NCBI GenBank assembly: GCA_947466005.1
Contig: CANIBV010000006.1
Location: 1 to 30,322, forward strand
Direction: 5' to 3'
Source of the DNA: Spartobacteria bacterium
GTDB lineage: Bacteria > Verrucomicrobiota > Verrucomicrobiia > Chthoniobacterales > UBA6821
DNA: 30,322 nt
Below are positions 29,962 through 30,322 of the stretch, one piece after another. The notes beneath the pieces were generated by a model. It did no database searches. It worked only from the letters and a program-made list of their open reading frames with translations, and was not told the DNA's origin. Made by a program: the position numbers and the translations under genes. Each line of letters starts with the position of its first letter. Within the stretch, counting starts at the first letter, position 1.

Positions 29962-30322
29962 AGGCGGGATGTCTCATAACACGGGTGACGCCTGCGGCAA
30001 ACCGCTTTCCGTTAGAAAATACACCATCGCCACCCATTCCATGCTTTCAAGGATGACTCTCCGCTGGAATCAAGCCGCCAGAAAAGGAGAGATTCCCGCT
30101 CTGAGACCCAATCAGACCGGCATCGAACCCCTTGTTTCTCCTCCGGCCCTGCGTGCGCTAAGATTTTTTCTTAGCGGGGGATAAGCACTCCCGCATCTAT
30201 CGGGAACCACCAGTGGCTTTTAACTTTGTATTGGGACCGGAGATCCGGATCCCTTCGGCCCTTTTCTTAGGTGGCGTGGTGAGGGGACGAACATCCAACG
30301 ACCACCATAAGCCATAAACAAC
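29962..30322. other. Noncoding end region with several hairpins
   Basis: I support no gene in these 361 bp. A 76-codon frame at 29954-30184 has no recognisable features. Stems seen: CGCTAAGA/TCTTAGCG with a T5 loop (30156-30176), TCCCG/CGGGA (30189-30205), GGGACCGG/CCGG-A-TCCC (30233-30253) and GGTGG/CCACC (30270-30306). This may be a promoter plus leader region on the minus strand, a terminator of a gene outside, or a structured RNA. Confidence 0.35.
30012..30040 (-). promoter_or_regulatory. Candidate ECF-type promoter of the sigma operon
   Basis: On the minus strand GGAAT (30036-30040) is followed after 19 bases by TCTAA (30012-30016), ending about 50 bases before the sigma ATG. This resembles the RpoE-type GGAAC - TCTGA/TCTAA arrangement (spacing about 16-17 by the usual hexamer boundaries). 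It is a weak match of a common kind and could be chance. Confidence 0.3.

Noticed and set aside
29954..30184. 76-codon plus-strand ORF upstream of the sigma gene
   Set aside because: It has no recognisable features, overlaps the sigma gene start region and ends within a hairpin; it looks like a chance frame.

Overview
The window most resembles a chromosome segment of a Verrucomicrobiota bacterium (Chthoniobacter/Verrucomicrobium-like). The strongest clue is a run of four pseudopilin-like genes at 4945-9628. Their order and sizes match the 'Verru_Chthon cassette' proteins D, B, C and A, families named from Verrucomicrobium and Chthoniobacter. Other supports are an exosortase/EpsI pair and start sites that almost all lack a Shine-Dalgarno sequence. 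Gene density is high, intergenic gaps are short, and I see no phage, insertion sequence or CRISPR array.

Layout. 1-1756: end of a zinc/manganese ABC-transporter binding protein, a Fur-family regulator and a secreted protein, converging on an RhlE-type DEAD-box helicase (1753-3180, minus). 3273-4308: two small envelope proteins (minus). 4415-4825: CrcB fluoride channel. 4945-10426: the pseudopilin cassette plus a fifth, unrecognised exported protein. 10614-12165: a divergent pair made of a single-pass membrane protein and a rhomboid-like protein carrying a C-terminal cysteine cluster. 12174-15737 (minus): EpsI-like protein, exosortase, stand-alone 5'-3' exonuclease and a SufR-like HTH regulator, all codirectional. 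15969-16391: DUF1622 protein. 16445-20234: PqiA, PqiA-half, a four-MCE-domain PqiB and an alpha/beta hydrolase, probably one lipid-transport operon. 20456-22012: leuA. 22159-24329: LemA, TPM-domain protein and a potassium-channel-like protein. 24419-25015: inorganic pyrophosphatase, converging on an isolated nuoD (25238-26515, minus). 26582-27729 (minus): a tRNA with CAT anticodon followed immediately by an alpha/beta-hydrolase-fold protein whose nucleophile is alanine. 27835-29961 (minus): ECF sigma factor, a small single-pass protein that could be its anti-sigma factor, and an HtrA-like PDZ protein with all three catalytic positions replaced. 29962-30322: no convincing gene, but several hairpins.

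How it works together. Much of the window is cell-envelope business: pseudopilin fibre, exosortase sorting, MCE lipid transport, LemA/TPM/ion channel, and an envelope-stress-like sigma module. The most interesting candidates are the sigma / putative anti-sigma / dead-HtrA module, the five-gene pseudopilin cassette, and the repeated appearance of enzyme-fold proteins that have lost catalytic residues (HtrA-like, alpha/beta hydrolase, rhomboid-like). All functional calls come from reading motifs by eye; no database search was run.
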